Assembly (NCBI GenBank): GCA_964521405.1
Contig: CAZFRR010000045.1
Span: forward strand, 1 to 26,327
Reading direction: 5' to 3'
From: SG8-41 sp964521405
GTDB taxonomy: Bacteria > Pseudomonadota > Gammaproteobacteria > Burkholderiales > SG8-41
DNA length: 26,327 nucleotides
Made by a program: the position numbers and the translations under genes. The number at the start of each line of letters is the position of its first letter. Positions within the stretch are counted from its first letter, which is position 1. The notes under the pieces were generated by a model. The model was not told where the DNA came from. It searched no databases and saw only the letters and a program-made list of their open reading frames with translations. Positions 7,100 to 13,333 of this stretch are shown in pieces.

Positions 7100-7927
7100 A
7101 TGAAATTGAAGAAGATTGCGGCGGCGATCCTGCTGTGGGCCGCGGCGGGCGCGGCGGGCGCGGTAGGGGGCATGGCTGACGTGACGGTCTACGACCGCGC
7201 CGAGGGCCGCACGCTGCCGGTCTATCAGCATGAAGGCCGTCACTACGTCGTGGGCAAGCCCGGCAACGAGTACCAGATCCGCGTGCGCAACCGCGCCGGC
7301 GCCGACATCCTGGCCGTGGTGTCGGTGGATGGCGTCAACGCGGTCTCCGGCGAGACCGCCAGCTGGGACCAGACCGGCTACGTCCTCGGCCGCTACCAGA
7401 ACTACGACATCAAGGGCTGGCGCAAGAGCGAGCAGCGGGTCGCGGCGTTTTTCTTTACCGAGCACCAGAACTCCTACGCCGCGCGCACCGGCCGGCCGGA
7501 CAACGTCGGCGTGATCGGGGTCGCGGTGTTCCGGAAAAAAGCGGAGCCGGAAGCGCGTATCGAGCACTACCGGCCCCGGCGCGATGCGCCCGCCTCGGGA
7601 GCGCGTGAGGAAAGCCCGTACTCCGCCGCCGATGATTCTCTGTCCGCAGCCGCCAGCGCACGCTCGGCGGAGAGCGTGGCCGGGTCACGCCATGCTCCCC
7701 TCCTGCAGGCTCCGCAGAAGTCGGCCTCGCTCGGCACCGGTCACGGCCGCAGCGAGCCTTCGCACATCACCTATACGAGCTTCGAGCGGGCGACCAGCCA
7801 TCCCGAGGAAGTGATCGCGATCCATTACAACACCTACTCCAACCTGGTGGCGATAGGCGTGATCCGGGCGCCGCGCCTGGCGCTGCCGTCGCCGTTTCCG
7901 GGGCAGTTTGTTCCCGATCCCCGTTGA
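7100..7927 (+). CDS. Exported conserved protein of unknown function, upstream of ECF sigma gene
   Basis: A 275-residue protein with a clear Sec signal peptide (MKLKKIAAAILLWAAAGAAG, cleavage probably after residue 20-24), so it is likely periplasmic. The mature N-terminal region (about 25-155) has a conserved-looking block: RVRNRAGADILAVVSVDGVN, GYVLGRYQNYDIKGWRKS, then AARTGRPDNVGVIGVAVF. A Pro/Ser/Ala/Arg-rich linker (about 155-215) precedes a second block, LGTGHGR...RATSHPEEVIAIHYNTYSNLVAIGVI. I have seen this two-block pattern in proteobacterial proteins of unknown function next to sigma-factor genes, but no biochemical role is known to me. ATG 7100 has AAGGAG six bases upstream; an in-frame ATG at 7076 lacks one. 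It diverges from the EF-G-like gene. Confidence 0.75.
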   Translation: MKLKKIAAAILLWAAAGAAGAVGGMADVTVYDRAEGRTLPVYQHEGRHYVVGKPGNEYQIRVRNRAGADILAVVSVDGVNAVSGETASWDQTGYVLGRYQNYDIKGWRKSEQRVAAFFFTEHQNSYAARTGRPDNVGVIGVAVFRKKAEPEARIEHYRPRRDAPASGAREESPYSAADDSLSAAASARSAESVAGSRHAPLLQAPQKSASLGTGHGRSEPSHITYTSFERATSHPEEVIAIHYNTYSNLVAIGVIRAPRLALPSPFPGQFVPDPR

Positions 7928-7930
7928 GCA

Positions 7931-7964
7931 AATTAACCGCCGAGACGCCGAGACGCCAAGGAAT
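7931..7964 (+). repeat. ACGCCGAG-unit repeat after the stop at 7927
   Basis: AATTAACCGCCGAGACGCCG followed by AGACGCCAAGGAAT begins 3 bases after the stop codon. Its inverted partner is at 8067-8090. Confidence 0.7.
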
Positions 7965-8066
7965 ACAAGTTCGAAATCCAGAACGGGAACCTACAGGTTT
8001 CTGCTGTGTGGCGGGTTATCTGCGTTCAGGTGTGTTTTGACGGCGGTTCCATTGCCATTCATTCAT

Positions 8067-8090
8067 GGCGTCACGGCGCCTTGGCGGCTG
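8067..8090 (-). repeat. Inverted partner repeat upstream of the sigma factor gene
   Basis: GGCGTCACGGCGCCTTGGCG is the reverse complement type of the copy at 7931-7964. It lies about 50 bases before the sigma factor start. Confidence 0.6.
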
Positions 8091-8094
8091 TTCG

Positions 8095-8142
8095 TAACGG
8101 GTTGCTGGTCTGCGGAGGCTCCCGCATACTGGTTACCCGTTA
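8095..8142 (+). promoter_or_regulatory. Leader hairpin reaching the sigma factor start codon
   Basis: TAACGGGT (8095-8102) pairs with ACCCGTTA (8135-8142), whose last base is the A of the ATG. Inside it TGCGG (8111-8115) can pair with CCGCA (8121-8125). The only GGAGG (8114-8118) is 23 bases from the ATG, so no normally spaced ribosome site is present. Translation may depend on unfolding or on coupling. Confidence 0.35.
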
Positions 8143-8714
8143 TGGCCTGGAGCGCGGAGAATAGCGACGAGGAGCTCATGCTTCTTTATCGCGATGGCGA
8201 GGCCGGCGCATTCGACACGCTCTATGCGCGCCACAAGGGCGGGCTCTACCGTTACCTCGCGCGGCAGTGCCGCGACGCGGCGGCGGCCGAAGAGCTCTTT
8301 CAGGACGTCTGGATGAACCTCATCCGGGCGCGGTCCGGCTACACGGTCCAGGCGAAGTTCACGACCTACCTCTATCGCCTCGCCCACAACCGCTTGATCG
8401 ACCACTACCGCAAGCACAGCCACGTTGCCATGGTCTCCTTCGAGGGCGAGGACGGCGAGGCACTGGCAGAGCTGCCGGACGACCGTGAGCGGCCGGCAGA
8501 TGACACGCTCGACGCAAAGCGCCAGGCGGGGCGGCTGCTGGAACTGATCGCGGAGCTGCCGGAGGCGCAGCGCGAGGCTTTCCTGCTGCAGCAGGAGGGC
8601 GGCATGAGCGTGGAGGAAATTGCGCTGGCGACCGGTGTGGCACGCGAGACGGCGAAAAGCCGGTTGCGATACGCGATGAGCCGATTGCGACAGGGAATGC
8701 GCGAATGGCGTTGA
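8142..8714 (+). CDS. ECF-type RNA polymerase sigma factor
   Basis: A 190-residue sigma factor of the extracytoplasmic-function group. Region 2 spans about residues 22-92 (AFDTLYARHKGGLYRYL, then ELFQDVWMNLI, and the -10 recognising FTTYLYRLAHNRLIDHYRKH). Region 4 spans about 128-185 (LPEAQREAFLLQQEGGMSVE and a helix-turn-helix ending ARETAKSRLRYAMSRLR). There is no region 3. The reading frame is open back to 7908, but that extension runs through a repeat and has no family similarity. ATG 8142 gives the normal N-terminus, although it has no good ribosome site. The 3' end overlaps the next gene by 10 bases, the usual sigma/anti-sigma coupling. It would direct polymerase to an unknown regulon in response to an envelope signal. 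Confidence 0.88.
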   Translation: MAWSAENSDEELMLLYRDGEAGAFDTLYARHKGGLYRYLARQCRDAAAAEELFQDVWMNLIRARSGYTVQAKFTTYLYRLAHNRLIDHYRKHSHVAMVSFEGEDGEALAELPDDRERPADDTLDAKRQAGRLLELIAELPEAQREAFLLQQEGGMSVEEIALATGVARETAKSRLRYAMSRLRQGMREWR

Positions 8715-9607
8715 ACGACGACAATCGGGCCAGCGCCCCGGGGAACGCGGAGCGCGATCCCCGGCTCGACCGGGCCTACCGCTTGGCCGGGCTTGAGGAG
8801 CCTCCGGCCCGCCTCAATGCGGCGATACTCGCTGCGGCGCGGCGGGAGGTCGGGGCGCGCCCGCACTCCCTGTCCCCGGAGCTGCGCCGGTGGCGTGTGC
8901 CGGTATCGATCGCTGCTGTGGTCGTGCTGAGCTTCAGCCTGGTCACGCTGGTCAAAGAGGAGGGGGGGGAGCCCCTCCTGCGGCCCCTGCCCGAGGCGCC
9001 GCCATCCCGCCCGCCTGCCGCGCAGCCGGCCGATACGGTCCAGCCTGCTGCGGTCGTGCCCGGCGCGCGGCAGATGCGCGACCAAATCGCAGAACCCGTG
9101 CCGGCGCGACTGGTGCGGCGGGAGGATGCCGCTGCGGGCGCCCCAACCGCCATGGGAGGGGTGGCGGAGGGCAATATTTCAGGAGGGGGGCCCAGCCCGT
9201 CGGCGTCACGGGATGCCGCAGTGGTCGTTGCCCCGGAGACTGCAGCCAAGCCCCAGCCATTCCGCGAATCCGCCAGCCTGCTAGAGCGCAGTAGCCCTGC
9301 CGCACCGCCAGCCAAATCCACAGAAGAACTTGCCGCGCGCGCCCCGGCGGTTGCCGAGCGCCGTGCAGCGCCGATGGCGGCTCCTGCTGAACCGGCGGCC
9401 AGATTGCTGATGCAGGCCAAAAGGGAGGCCGCCGCAGCGGACGACAAGCCGCCGGTATGGCATGGCCTGGAAAAGGAGCCGCCGCAGAAATGGATCGAGA
9501 GGATAGCCGAGTTGAGGCGGCAGCAGCGGGCGGTAGAGGCCGAAGCCCTGCTGGCTGAATTCAGGCGCCGCTTCCCCGACCACCTCCTGCCGCCCGGGTT
9601 GCAGTAG
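8705..9607 (+). CDS. Membrane-anchored anti-sigma factor candidate
   Basis: A 300-residue protein overlapping the sigma gene by 10 bases. The N-terminal 60 residues are charged and probably cytoplasmic (RLDRAYRLAGLEEPPARLNA), the position of a sigma-binding domain. A single membrane helix lies at about 64-83 (VPVSIAAVVVLSFSLVTLV). The remaining 215 residues would be periplasmic and are a low-complexity Ala/Pro/Arg-rich linker, ending in a helical segment (about 264-300: KWIERIAELRRQQRAVEAEA and FRRRFPDHLLP). No zinc-finger HxxxCxxC anti-sigma motif is present, so the function rests on position and topology. The linker sequence is poorly conserved in appearance. Confidence 0.65.
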   Translation: MALNDDNRASAPGNAERDPRLDRAYRLAGLEEPPARLNAAILAAARREVGARPHSLSPELRRWRVPVSIAAVVVLSFSLVTLVKEEGGEPLLRPLPEAPPSRPPAAQPADTVQPAAVVPGARQMRDQIAEPVPARLVRREDAAAGAPTAMGGVAEGNISGGGPSPSASRDAAVVVAPETAAKPQPFRESASLLERSSPAAPPAKSTEELAARAPAVAERRAAPMAAPAEPAARLLMQAKREAAAADDKPPVWHGLEKEPPQKWIERIAELRRQQRAVEAEALLAEFRRRFPDHLLPPGLQ

Positions 9608-9610
9608 CCA

Positions 9611-9817
9611 ATGGTCCGGCAAAGCCCTCCGGCGCCGGCGACCGGTGATTCCCGACCGCTACCCCCCCGGGAGCCGGCATTGGAAGAGTGCTGCGGGAGC
9701 GGGTGCGAACCCTGCGTATTCGACCGTTATTACGAGGCGCTGGACCGTTACGAAGCAGCGCTCCGGGCCTGGCTGGGACATCATCCCAGGGCAAGCGCGG
9801 ATCCACCTCCCGGTTAA
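9611..9817 (+). CDS. Small CCGSGC 'oxidoreductase-like' domain protein
   Basis: A 68-residue protein with the motif ECCGSGCEPCVFDRYYEALDR, diagnostic of the small oxidoreductase-like family (Oxidored-like, PF09791), also found as the N-terminal part of some eukaryotic reductases. Four cysteines (C27, C28, C32, C35) could bind a metal or cluster; no activity is established. A proline-rich N-terminus precedes the motif. It starts 3 bases after the anti-sigma candidate's stop and so is probably co-transcribed with the sigma gene. In many betaproteobacteria it is a stand-alone gene. Confidence 0.8.
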   Translation: MVRQSPPAPATGDSRPLPPREPALEECCGSGCEPCVFDRYYEALDRYEAALRAWLGHHPRASADPPPG

Positions 9818-9825
9818 ACCGGGAG
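9807..9825 (+). terminator. Hairpin with the stop codon in its loop, end of the sigma operon
   Basis: CTCCCGGT (9807-9814) pairs with ACCGGGAG (9818-9825) around TAA, which is the stop codon of the preceding gene. There is no immediate T-run, but the sequence turns AT-rich about 15 bases later. Confidence 0.45.
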
Positions 9826-9921
9826 AGAGTTCCACAATCCTTTGTTTAAGATAGATAAATCTTGTTTATTTCCACCTTGCCTAATACTCCTGATCCAACC
9901 GACCGAATAGGAGGTTTCTCC

Positions 9922-9987
9922 ATGATGCGACGCAGTATAATTTGCAATGTAATAATAAAAAGTCTTATAATACAATGGTACATGTGA
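9922..9987 (+). CDS. Possible 21-residue hydrophobic peptide
   Basis: ATG ATG at 9922/9925 is preceded by a perfect AGGAGG (9909-9914) with 7-base spacing. The frame encodes 21 residues (start MMRRSIICNV, end LIIQWYM) and ends at TGA 9985-9987. It has two arginines at the front and then mostly hydrophobic residues, so it could insert in the membrane or be a leader peptide. I know no homolog. It could also be a chance frame, since AT-rich DNA easily gives Ile codons; the ribosome site is the only strong evidence. Confidence 0.3.
   Translation: MMRRSIICNVIIKSLIIQWYM
9942..9971 (+). promoter_or_regulatory. Sigma70-like promoter inside the AT-rich island
   Basis: TTGCAA (9942-9947), an 18-base spacer and a perfect TATAAT (9966-9971). 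Transcription would begin near 9978 and run toward the lytic transglycosylase gene. AT-rich DNA produces such matches by chance. Confidence 0.4.
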
Positions 9988-10007
9988 GTATTTTTCTTGT
10001 GTGCGAC

Positions 10008-10124
10008 GCAACAAATATGGCCTGGCGGGTGCGCGGAGGCGTCTAGTACGATTGATCCATTGCGGCCAGTGGCCCCAGCTACTAGAATCAATCCATTCGC
10101 AACCTGTCCAGTGGCATTATCCAC
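10008..10124 (-). pseudogene. Possible N-terminal remnant of an NmrA/SDR-like NAD(P)-binding protein
   Basis: From ATG 10124 the minus frame reads MDNATGQVANG then LILVAGATGRNGSIVLDA, close to the dinucleotide-binding start of NmrA-type atypical short-chain dehydrogenases (V-x-GATG-x-x-G). About 39 residues look protein-like. The frame then enters the AT-rich stretch and loses any resemblance. Part of the similarity comes from an internal direct repeat, so chance is possible. The fragment is too short to function. Confidence 0.25.
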
Positions 10125-10128
10125 TAGA

Positions 10129-10134
10129 TATAAT
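10129..10134 (+). promoter_or_regulatory. -10 box candidate for the lytic transglycosylase gene
   Basis: A perfect TATAAT 135 bases before the chosen start. The -35 region (TGTCCA at 18-base spacing) matches poorly, so an activator or the upstream promoter near 9942 may be used instead. Confidence 0.3.
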
Positions 10135-10268
10135 CGGTTTCGTTACTTGGTCTACAACCTATAGTGGTTAATACAGGACCGGAATTCAGACGAAGTGTTG
10201 TGCCGCCGCGGCGAAGCTCCGCCGGGACGGCGCATCTGAAGTGCCGGAACAAGGGTAGGGCGGTCATC

Positions 10269-11030
10269 GTGCGTATCGGCAGCATCAACACAGGCGGTCT
10301 GCAGGGCATGGAGGCTGGCCCCATTGCCCGGTCGGTCCGCAAGATCGTCTCCATCATGGCGCTCGCTGCCAGCGTGGCGGCGTTGGCGCTCATCGTCGAG
10401 AGCCAGTACGGCCAGTGGCTGTTCGGGGATTCCCTCCAGCAACCGTATGCCGCGCAGTCCGCGGTCGGCGCAGGGCTGGGCGGAGATGCGACGGCGCTCA
10501 CCCCTGTGGAAGAGAACCGTTACCGCGCCCTCTCCGAATACGTAGCCAAGCGCTACCGGGTGTCCCAGGACGTGGCCTTCAATCTCGTCAGCCTGGCCTA
10601 CAAGGCCGGCAGGGAGCTTCAGCTGGACCCCTTGCTCATCATCGCAGTGATCTCGGTCGAGTCCAGTTTCAACCCGATTGCCGAGAGCGTGGCGGGGGCC
10701 AAGGGGCTGATGCAGATCATCCCGAAGTACCACGGCGACAAGCTGGAGGAGTTCGGCGGCCCGGGCGCGGTATTCGACCCGGCGACCAATATCCAGGTTG
10801 GGGCGCAGATCCTCAAGGAATACATACGCCGGACCGGCAACGTCGGTATCGGCCTGCAAATGTACGCCGGGGCGCTCGGTGATGACGGCGATCAGTACAC
10901 CAACAAGGTGCTGGGAGTGAAACAGCGGCTTCAGTATGTTGAATCCCAGCTCCCGCGCGGCCCGGCCCCGGCCCCGATGAGAACCGCGTCCGTCCGCAGC
11001 AGCAACTCCTTCACCCTCCCGCTCGACTGA
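10269..11030 (+). CDS. Membrane-anchored SLT-type lytic transglycosylase
   Basis: Cleaves the MurNAc-GlcNAc bond of peptidoglycan with 1,6-anhydro product formation, acting in the periplasm. From GTG 10269 the product is 253 residues. An N-terminal anchor helix lies at about 25-43 (IVSIMALAASVAALALIVE) with positive charges before it. The SLT domain covers about 110-230: the catalytic E131 is in AVISVESSFNP, followed by AKGLMQIIP, DPATNIQVGAQILKEYI and a YAGALGDD loop. A low-complexity C-terminus follows. GTG 10269 has GGGTAGGG 8-9 bases upstream; ATG 10308 is the alternative, and an in-frame ATG at 10164 seems too far upstream. The gene downstream begins 15 bases later and may be co-transcribed. 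Confidence 0.85.
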   Translation: MRIGSINTGGLQGMEAGPIARSVRKIVSIMALAASVAALALIVESQYGQWLFGDSLQQPYAAQSAVGAGLGGDATALTPVEENRYRALSEYVAKRYRVSQDVAFNLVSLAYKAGRELQLDPLLIIAVISVESSFNPIAESVAGAKGLMQIIPKYHGDKLEEFGGPGAVFDPATNIQVGAQILKEYIRRTGNVGIGLQMYAGALGDDGDQYTNKVLGVKQRLQYVESQLPRGPAPAPMRTASVRSSNSFTLPLD

Positions 11031-11045
11031 GCGGGGCCCCCCGCA

Positions 11046-11420
11046 ATGCCGCGTGTCCGGATCGCCTGGAAGGGCGGTGAAGTGACCGCTAACTTGCGGG
11101 AAACTCCCTCGGTAAAACAACTCGTTGCAGCACTGCCCTGCGAGGCTAGTGCGCACACCTGGGGCGAGGAGGTTTACTTCGAGCTGCCGGTGAAGATCGC
11201 ACCGGAGCCCGATGCCCAGCAGGTGGTTCTACCGGGCACGGTGTGCTTCTGGGTGCAGGGCAGCTCGCTGGCGCTGCCCTTCGGCCCGACGCCGGTGTCC
11301 ACTGGCGACGAATGCCGCCTGGTCACACGCTGCAACGTGCTGGGCAAGATCGAAGGCGATCCACGCCGTCTCGCGCAGGTGAAGCCGGGTGTTTCAATCC
11401 GCGTCGAGCTGGTGGCTTGA
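11046..11420 (+). CDS. Cyclophilin-like fold protein
   Basis: A 124-residue soluble protein of the small bacterial cyclophilin-like family (the TM1367/DUF3830 type, PF04126-like). The visible signature is WGEEVYFELPVKIAPEPDAQ, then VCFWVQGSSLALPFGPTP and a C-terminal R-rich NVLGKIEGDP. Structures of the family have a cyclophilin barrel, but prolyl isomerase activity has not been established as far as I know. It begins 15 bases after the lytic transglycosylase and ends 43 bases before the PhaM-like gene. No signal peptide is present, so it is cytosolic. ATG 11046 is the first in-frame start; its ribosome site is weak (GCGGGGCC upstream). Confidence 0.8.
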   Translation: MPRVRIAWKGGEVTANLRETPSVKQLVAALPCEASAHTWGEEVYFELPVKIAPEPDAQQVVLPGTVCFWVQGSSLALPFGPTPVSTGDECRLVTRCNVLGKIEGDPRRLAQVKPGVSIRVELVA

Positions 11421-11463
11421 CCCTATAATGACTGCAGAGACGGCTGCGGCACAGGAGCGAGAC

Positions 11464-11727
11464 ATGGCACAGGGACCGGAATTGCCGAAGGACTGGCTCG
11501 AGTTCATGCAGAAGATGTGGAACCCGATGTCCTTCCCCATGCCCGGCATGGCGATGCCCACCGTCAGCGCGGAGGAAGTCGGGAGGAAGATCGCCGAGCT
11601 GAAGGCGGTGGAGACCTGGCTCACGATGCAGGTCGGCTTGCTGCAGATGACCGTCAAGACGCTCGAGATGCAGAAAGCCGCGCTCGAGTCGATGTCGTCC
11701 GGCGCGAAACCCGGAGGCTCCAAGTAA
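11464..11727 (+). CDS. phaM: PhaM-like polyhydroxyalkanoate granule protein
   Basis: An 87-residue protein matching the N-terminal and central part of PhaM, the protein that activates PHB synthase and tethers granules to the nucleoid in Ralstonia. The match lies in WLEFMQKMWNPMSFPMPGMA followed by VGRKIAELKAVETWLTMQVG and an amphipathic helix to about residue 78. Ralstonia PhaM has a long Lys/Pro/Ala-rich DNA-binding tail; here only SGAKPGGSK remains, so nucleoid binding is doubtful. ATG 11464 has AGGAGCG 5-8 bases upstream. An ATG at 11428 overlaps a TATAAT and would add 12 residues. No other PHA gene lies in the window. Confidence 0.75.
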   Translation: MAQGPELPKDWLEFMQKMWNPMSFPMPGMAMPTVSAEEVGRKIAELKAVETWLTMQVGLLQMTVKTLEMQKAALESMSSGAKPGGSK

Positions 11728-11729
11728 CG

Positions 11730-11754
11730 AACGGCCGGTGCAGGTCCGGCCGTT
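11730..11754. terminator. Hairpin between convergent phaM-like and dioxygenase genes
   Basis: AACGGCCGG (11730-11738) and CCGGCCGTT (11746-11754) form a perfect 9-bp stem with a 7-base loop. It starts 2 bases after the PhaM-like stop and lies 19 bases from the stop of the opposing gene. T-runs are poor on both strands, but the location suits a shared bidirectional terminator. Confidence 0.55.
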
Positions 11755-11772
11755 GCTGTGACCGACTCCGCT

Positions 11773-12666
11773 TCAGGCGGCCAGGGTGGCCGGGTCAAAG
11801 AACGGTTTGTCGCCCTTGATTTGCGTGCGGTGCATCAGCCTTCTGGATGCCGGGTCGAAGGCGTCCCGCCGGTGCATGGCGGAGCGGTTGTCCCACATCA
11901 CCAGGTCCCCGACTTTCCACTGCTGGTACCAGGCGAACTCCGGGTTGCCGGCGTGGACCCACAGGCGGTTCAGCAGGTCCTCGCTCTCCTCCAGCGGCAG
12001 CCCCACGATATAGGCGTTGCGCCGGCGACCGAGAAAGAGGGCGTTGCGTCGCGTGGCGGGATGAGTGCGCACGATGGGGTGCACTGCCCCGGGCGCCTCG
12101 CGCGGGTCGGTCACGTCCTTGAAGCCCTTGCGCAGGTCGCCGACGCTGTTGCGGCTGGAGTCGTGCTTGCAGGATTTGCCGGCAATCGCCCGTTTCAACT
12201 CCACTGGCAGCGTCTCGAAGGCGCGGTACATGTTGGAGAACCCGGTATCCCCGCCGGCCGGCGGCACTTCCAGCGAGTAGAGCAGGCTGCCGATGGGGGT
12301 GAGCTCGTTATAAGACATGTCGGTGTGCCACTCCGCCTCGTAATGGCCGAGGTTGCCCATCGGTTTCCCGTCCACCAGGATGTTCGACATCACGGTGATC
12401 TCGGGATAGGGATCGTGGTCGGAGTCGCCCACGGCATGCACCGGCGCCTTGTCGAGCTCGCCGAAGCGGCGCGCAAAAGCGAGGAGGCCCGGGTCGTCCA
12501 GGTTCTGGCCTCTGAAACGCAGCACCAGGTGCTGGTGCCAGGCGGCCTCGATGGCCCTGAAGGTGGATTCGTCCAGTGGGCGGGAGAGGTCGACACCGGC
12601 GACATCCGCTCCCAGTGCGGCGCCAGTCGGGATCACGGTGACGCGATTCGCTCCGGGCATGTCCAT
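11773..12666 (-). CDS. TauD/TfdA-family 2-oxoglutarate-dependent dioxygenase
   Basis: Non-haem Fe(II) oxygenase of 297 residues that couples 2-oxoglutarate decarboxylation to substrate hydroxylation in the cytosol. The iron ligands are H114 and D116 (EWHTDMSY) and H265 (MWDNRSAMHRRDAF). R276 and R280 are 11 and 15 residues after H265, the spacing of the 2-oxoglutarate- and sulfonate-binding arginines of E. coli TauD (recalled), so an anionic substrate is plausible. The family also includes TfdA-type herbicide and carnitine-like enzymes, and the true substrate cannot be read. ATG 12666 has GGAGGGG 6 bases upstream; the longer frame to 12774 runs into the divergent gene's leader. No sulfonate transporter is adjacent. 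Confidence 0.87.
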   Translation of the reverse strand: MDMPGANRVTVIPTGAALGADVAGVDLSRPLDESTFRAIEAAWHQHLVLRFRGQNLDDPGLLAFARRFGELDKAPVHAVGDSDHDPYPEITVMSNILVDGKPMGNLGHYEAEWHTDMSYNELTPIGSLLYSLEVPPAGGDTGFSNMYRAFETLPVELKRAIAGKSCKHDSSRNSVGDLRKGFKDVTDPREAPGAVHPIVRTHPATRRNALFLGRRRNAYIVGLPLEESEDLLNRLWVHAGNPEFAWYQQWKVGDLVMWDNRSAMHRRDAFDPASRRLMHRTQIKGDKPFFDPATLAA

Positions 12667-12744
12667 GGTCTTCCCCTCCAGTTGATCTGGCGATGCTAAT
12701 GCCGCGGGGCGGGCGCCGCAAGTGTGCGCTCGCGCCGGCCGGCG

Positions 12745-12750
12745 TATAGT
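12745..12750 (+). promoter_or_regulatory. -10 box candidate for the ACT protein gene
   Basis: TATAGT in the 119-bp divergent region between the dioxygenase and ACT genes, 35 bases before the start codon. The -35 position (GTGTGC) is poor, so this is tentative. Confidence 0.3.
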
Positions 12751-12785
12751 GGCCTTGCACCTTGTTTTTTTCACGGAGGGAAACC

Positions 12786-13199
12786 ATGGCTACTACCGTA
12801 CGCAAGACCGCCTACTTCAGCATGAAAACTCCCAACCGATCGGGGCAGTGCGCGCGGCTGCTCAACGCGCTCGCCACGCACGGCGTCAACCTGCTTGCCT
12901 TCACCGGATTTCCCAACGCCGGCCGCGCACAGGTGGATTTCGTTCCCTACGACCCGTCCAGGTTCCTGCGCGCCGCGCGCAAGATGGGCTTGAAAGTGAG
13001 CAAGCGCAAGACGGTGTTCCTCGCCCAGGGCACCGACAAGGCCGGCGCGGTAGCCGGGGTTTGCAGCAAGCTCGCCCGGGCCGGCATCAACCTGGTGGCG
13101 ATGGACGCGGTTTCCGCCGGCAGGGGACGCTACGGCGCGATCTTCTGGGTCAAGCCGCGCGACGTCGGCCGGGCTTCGCGGGCGTTGCGCGCGCGGTAA
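12786..13199 (+). CDS. Double ACT-domain protein
   Basis: A 137-residue protein made of two ACT-like ligand-binding repeats. Repeat one (about 6-70) has NRSGQCARLLNALATHGVNL then AQVDFVP. Repeat two (about 74-135) has DKAGAVAGVCSKLARAGINL and GRYGAIFWV. Such stand-alone ACT proteins are thought to bind amino acids or similar small ligands, but no partner is visible here. ATG 12786 has GGAGGG 5-6 bases upstream; an in-frame ATG at 12762 lacks a ribosome site. It diverges from the dioxygenase with a 119-bp shared region, and termination is by the strong hairpin at 13243-13273. Confidence 0.8.
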   Translation: MATTVRKTAYFSMKTPNRSGQCARLLNALATHGVNLLAFTGFPNAGRAQVDFVPYDPSRFLRAARKMGLKVSKRKTVFLAQGTDKAGAVAGVCSKLARAGINLVAMDAVSAGRGRYGAIFWVKPRDVGRASRALRAR

Positions 13200-13200
13200 G

Positions 13201-13230
13201 AAATTTACCGCCAGGACGCCAGGAAAAACA
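13201..13230 (+). repeat. ACGCCAGG-unit repeat after the ACT gene
   Basis: AAATTTACCGCCAGGACGCC followed by AGGAAAAACA starts one base after the stop codon. Only about two units are present. Confidence 0.6.
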
Positions 13231-13242
13231 CGTCTCAATCAG

Positions 13243-13273
13243 GAAATCGGGGGCCAGTGCGGCCCCCGATTTC
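13243..13273 (+). terminator. Strong intrinsic-type terminator after the ACT gene
   Basis: A perfect 13-bp stem (13243-13255 with 13261-13273; core CGGGGGCC/GGCCCCCG) around the 5-base loop AGTGC. The right arm ends in ATTTC followed by TTC. It separates the ACT gene from the quinone oxidoreductase gene. Confidence 0.7.
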
Positions 13274-13333
13274 TTCGGAAATGTGGTTTAATCACGCGCT
13301 CCCAATACGACTTATTCAGCAAGGAGAGTGCCG

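Larger units (their letters stand above)
9818..10268. other. AT-rich, gene-poor island
   Basis: A 451-bp gap, much less GC-rich than the rest. From 9935 to 10001 only 16 of 67 bases are G or C. That stretch is flanked by the 9-bp direct repeat TGCGACGCA (9926-9934 and 10002-10010). The gap contains a promoter-like pair, a very small open frame with a strong ribosome site, two imperfect direct repeats (10051-10073 and 10087-10115), and a minus-strand stretch that looks like the start of a nucleotide-binding protein. It probably carries foreign or decayed DNA. Confidence 0.6.

Noticed and set aside
7908..8141. N-terminal extension of the sigma factor frame to 7908
   Set aside because: It begins inside the previous gene, crosses the gap repeats and has no sigma-like sequence; the family N-terminus fits ATG 8142.
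11424..11429. TATAAT as a promoter for the phaM-like gene
   Set aside because: No acceptable -35 at 16-18 bases; it overlaps an unlikely alternative start codon, and the gene may be read from upstream.
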